Assembly: GCF_010111755.1 (NCBI RefSeq)
Contig: NC_088961.1
Span: 434,001-498,000, forward strand
Length of the DNA stretch: 64,000 nucleotides
Reading direction: 5' to 3'
From: Nakaseomyces glabratus
Lineage: Eukaryota > Ascomycota > Saccharomycetes > Saccharomycetales > Saccharomycetaceae
Part shown: positions 63,312 to 64,000 of the stretch, piece after piece
Position numbering within the stretch: the first letter of the stretch is position 1
Layout of the letters: the number at the start of each line of letters is the position of its first letter
Notes under the pieces: generated by a model
Told to the model about the DNA's origin: nothing
What the model saw: only the letters and a program-made list of their open reading frames with translations
Databases searched by the model: none
Made by a program: the position numbers and the translations under genes

Positions 63312-64000
63312 ATGATGTTGGCAGGTCTGCCCTCAGTGGCGAGGACTGCTATGTTGAGGAGTGTTTCTGTTGTAGGAGTCAGGTCTGTGTACAGTGGGCG
63401 TGCCAGTCTGCTGCGTATGTGCGCGAACCGGAGGTATTCTGATATGAAGAAAAGTGGCGATGAGGGCGCCACCGAGACATCGGGTGCAGCCTTGGGTGGT
63501 GGTAAGAGCGCAAGCGCTAACACAAATACAACAGCAACTACTGCGAACTCAAGTGCAAATGCCAATGCCAATGCCAATGCTAATGCTGATGCCTCGGTTT
63601 CGCATGCGTTATTGGCCACTAGAGAACAGGAGGCTAACAAGGATCTAACAAACCCAGAGGCACAAGCGACTTTCTACAAACTGCTACTGCAATCAAACTA
63701 CCCACAGTATGTGGTCTCGAGATTTGAAACGCCGGGGATCGCCTCGTCTCCGGAGTGTATGGAGCTCTACATGGAGGCTCTGCAAAGAATAGGAAGGCAC
63801 GCCGAGGCTGATTCGGTCAGACAGAACTTGCTTACAGCATCCTCTGCTGGCGCTGTCAATCCGTCATTGGCTTCCTCTTCGCCAGGTTCCTCGGGCTACC
63901 ACACGACATTTCCATCCCTTTATTCTCCACTGTATGGTTCCCGCAAAGAGCCCTTGCATGTGGTAGTCTCTGAATCAACTTTTACAGTGGTTTCTCGTTG
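63312..64000 (+). CDS. YME1: Yme1, mitochondrial i-AAA protease (5' part, cut by the window end)
   Basis: Only the first 229 codons are present. The start is the first of two adjacent ATGs (63312, 63315), with an in-frame stop just upstream at 63306. The N terminus is Arg-rich without acidic residues (a mitochondrial presequence), followed by a Gly/Ser/Ala/Asn-rich linker with an AN dipeptide run. From about residue 98 the match to S. cerevisiae Yme1 is nearly perfect: HALLATREQEANKDL, LLLQSNYPQYVVSRFETPG, SPECMELYMEALQRIGRH and RKEPLHVVVSESTFTVVSR. The AAA and zinc-protease domains lie beyond the window. Yme1 degrades inner-membrane and intermembrane-space proteins. In S. cerevisiae YME1 is on chromosome XVI (YPR024W), so this is a synteny break. 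Confidence 0.97.
   Translation, partial: MMLAGLPSVARTAMLRSVSVVGVRSVYSGRASLLRMCANRRYSDMKKSGDEGATETSGAALGGGKSASANTNTTATTANSSANANANANANADASVSHALLATREQEANKDLTNPEAQATFYKLLLQSNYPQYVVSRFETPGIASSPECMELYMEALQRIGRHAEADSVRQNLLTASSAGAVNPSLASSSPGSSGYHTTFPSLYSPLYGSRKEPLHVVVSESTFTVVSR
63555..63593. repeat. GCNAAT hexamer repeat in the YME1 linker
   Basis: About six units of GCN-AAT, the last GCT-GAT, encode alternating Ala-Asn just before the conserved Yme1 region. The repeat is in frame and may vary between strains. Confidence 0.9.

Overview
The window is nuclear DNA from a budding yeast of the family Saccharomycetaceae. Genes are compact and almost intron-free. The one spliced protein gene uses the yeast signals GTATGT, TACTAAC and YAG. 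CTG is read as leucine at conserved positions (for example YME1 at 63681-63689), which excludes the CTG-serine clade. Proteins closely resemble those of Saccharomyces cerevisiae, and gene order is largely that of S. cerevisiae. Genes from two S. cerevisiae sister regions (YNL208-YNL222 and YDL229-YDL235) are interleaved on one strand of ancestry. This, with the AT-rich spacers and a 687-residue RAP1, suggests a Nakaseomyces-type yeast such as Candida glabrata or a close relative. That species assignment is my inference from memory and was not checked against a database.

Layout. Positions 1-9276 hold two VHT1-type biotin transporter genes, both on the minus strand, on either side of the ribosomal protein gene RPS22. 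RPS22 has a 5'-UTR intron (candidate host of snR44) and a 772-nt coding intron. Positions 9277-16213 carry the YGR067C zinc-finger gene and the alpha-arrestin gene ART5, continuing the chromosome-VII-like order VHT1-YGR067C-ART5. Positions 16214-26921 form a 10.7-kb stretch with no recognisable gene. An STP3/STP4-type zinc-finger gene follows (26922-28469).

From 30086 to 62473 there is an ancestral block: YNL208W homolog, SSB, MRX7, VID27, RRG9, PEX17, MFG1, IES2, RAP1, PPN2, YPD1, MGS1, ALG9, ADE12, POP1, U1 snRNA (SNR19) and SSU72. The window ends inside YME1 (63312 onward), a break from the S. cerevisiae order.

How the genes work together. Most are housekeeping: vitamin uptake, ribosome and nascent-chain chaperoning (RPS22, SSB), mitochondria (MRX7, RRG9, YME1), peroxisome import (PEX17), chromatin and telomeres (IES2, RAP1), signalling (YPD1), genome stability (MGS1), glycosylation (ALG9), purine synthesis (ADE12) and RNA processing (POP1, U1, SSU72). 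Regulatory novelty is concentrated in the spacers. The points of most interest are a perfect Vhr1-type biotin element upstream of only one VHT1 copy, Tbf1-like motif clusters where no protein-gene promoter is expected, a 28-bp perfect palindrome upstream of MFG1, G/C-tract arrays upstream of the YGR067C homolog, an overlapping upstream reading frame on the STP gene, and the large gene desert.

Several reading frames open upstream of their real start at a non-ATG codon. I moved the starts of the YNL208W homolog, MRX7, PEX17, PPN2, MGS1, POP1 and SSU72 to the first sensible ATG.
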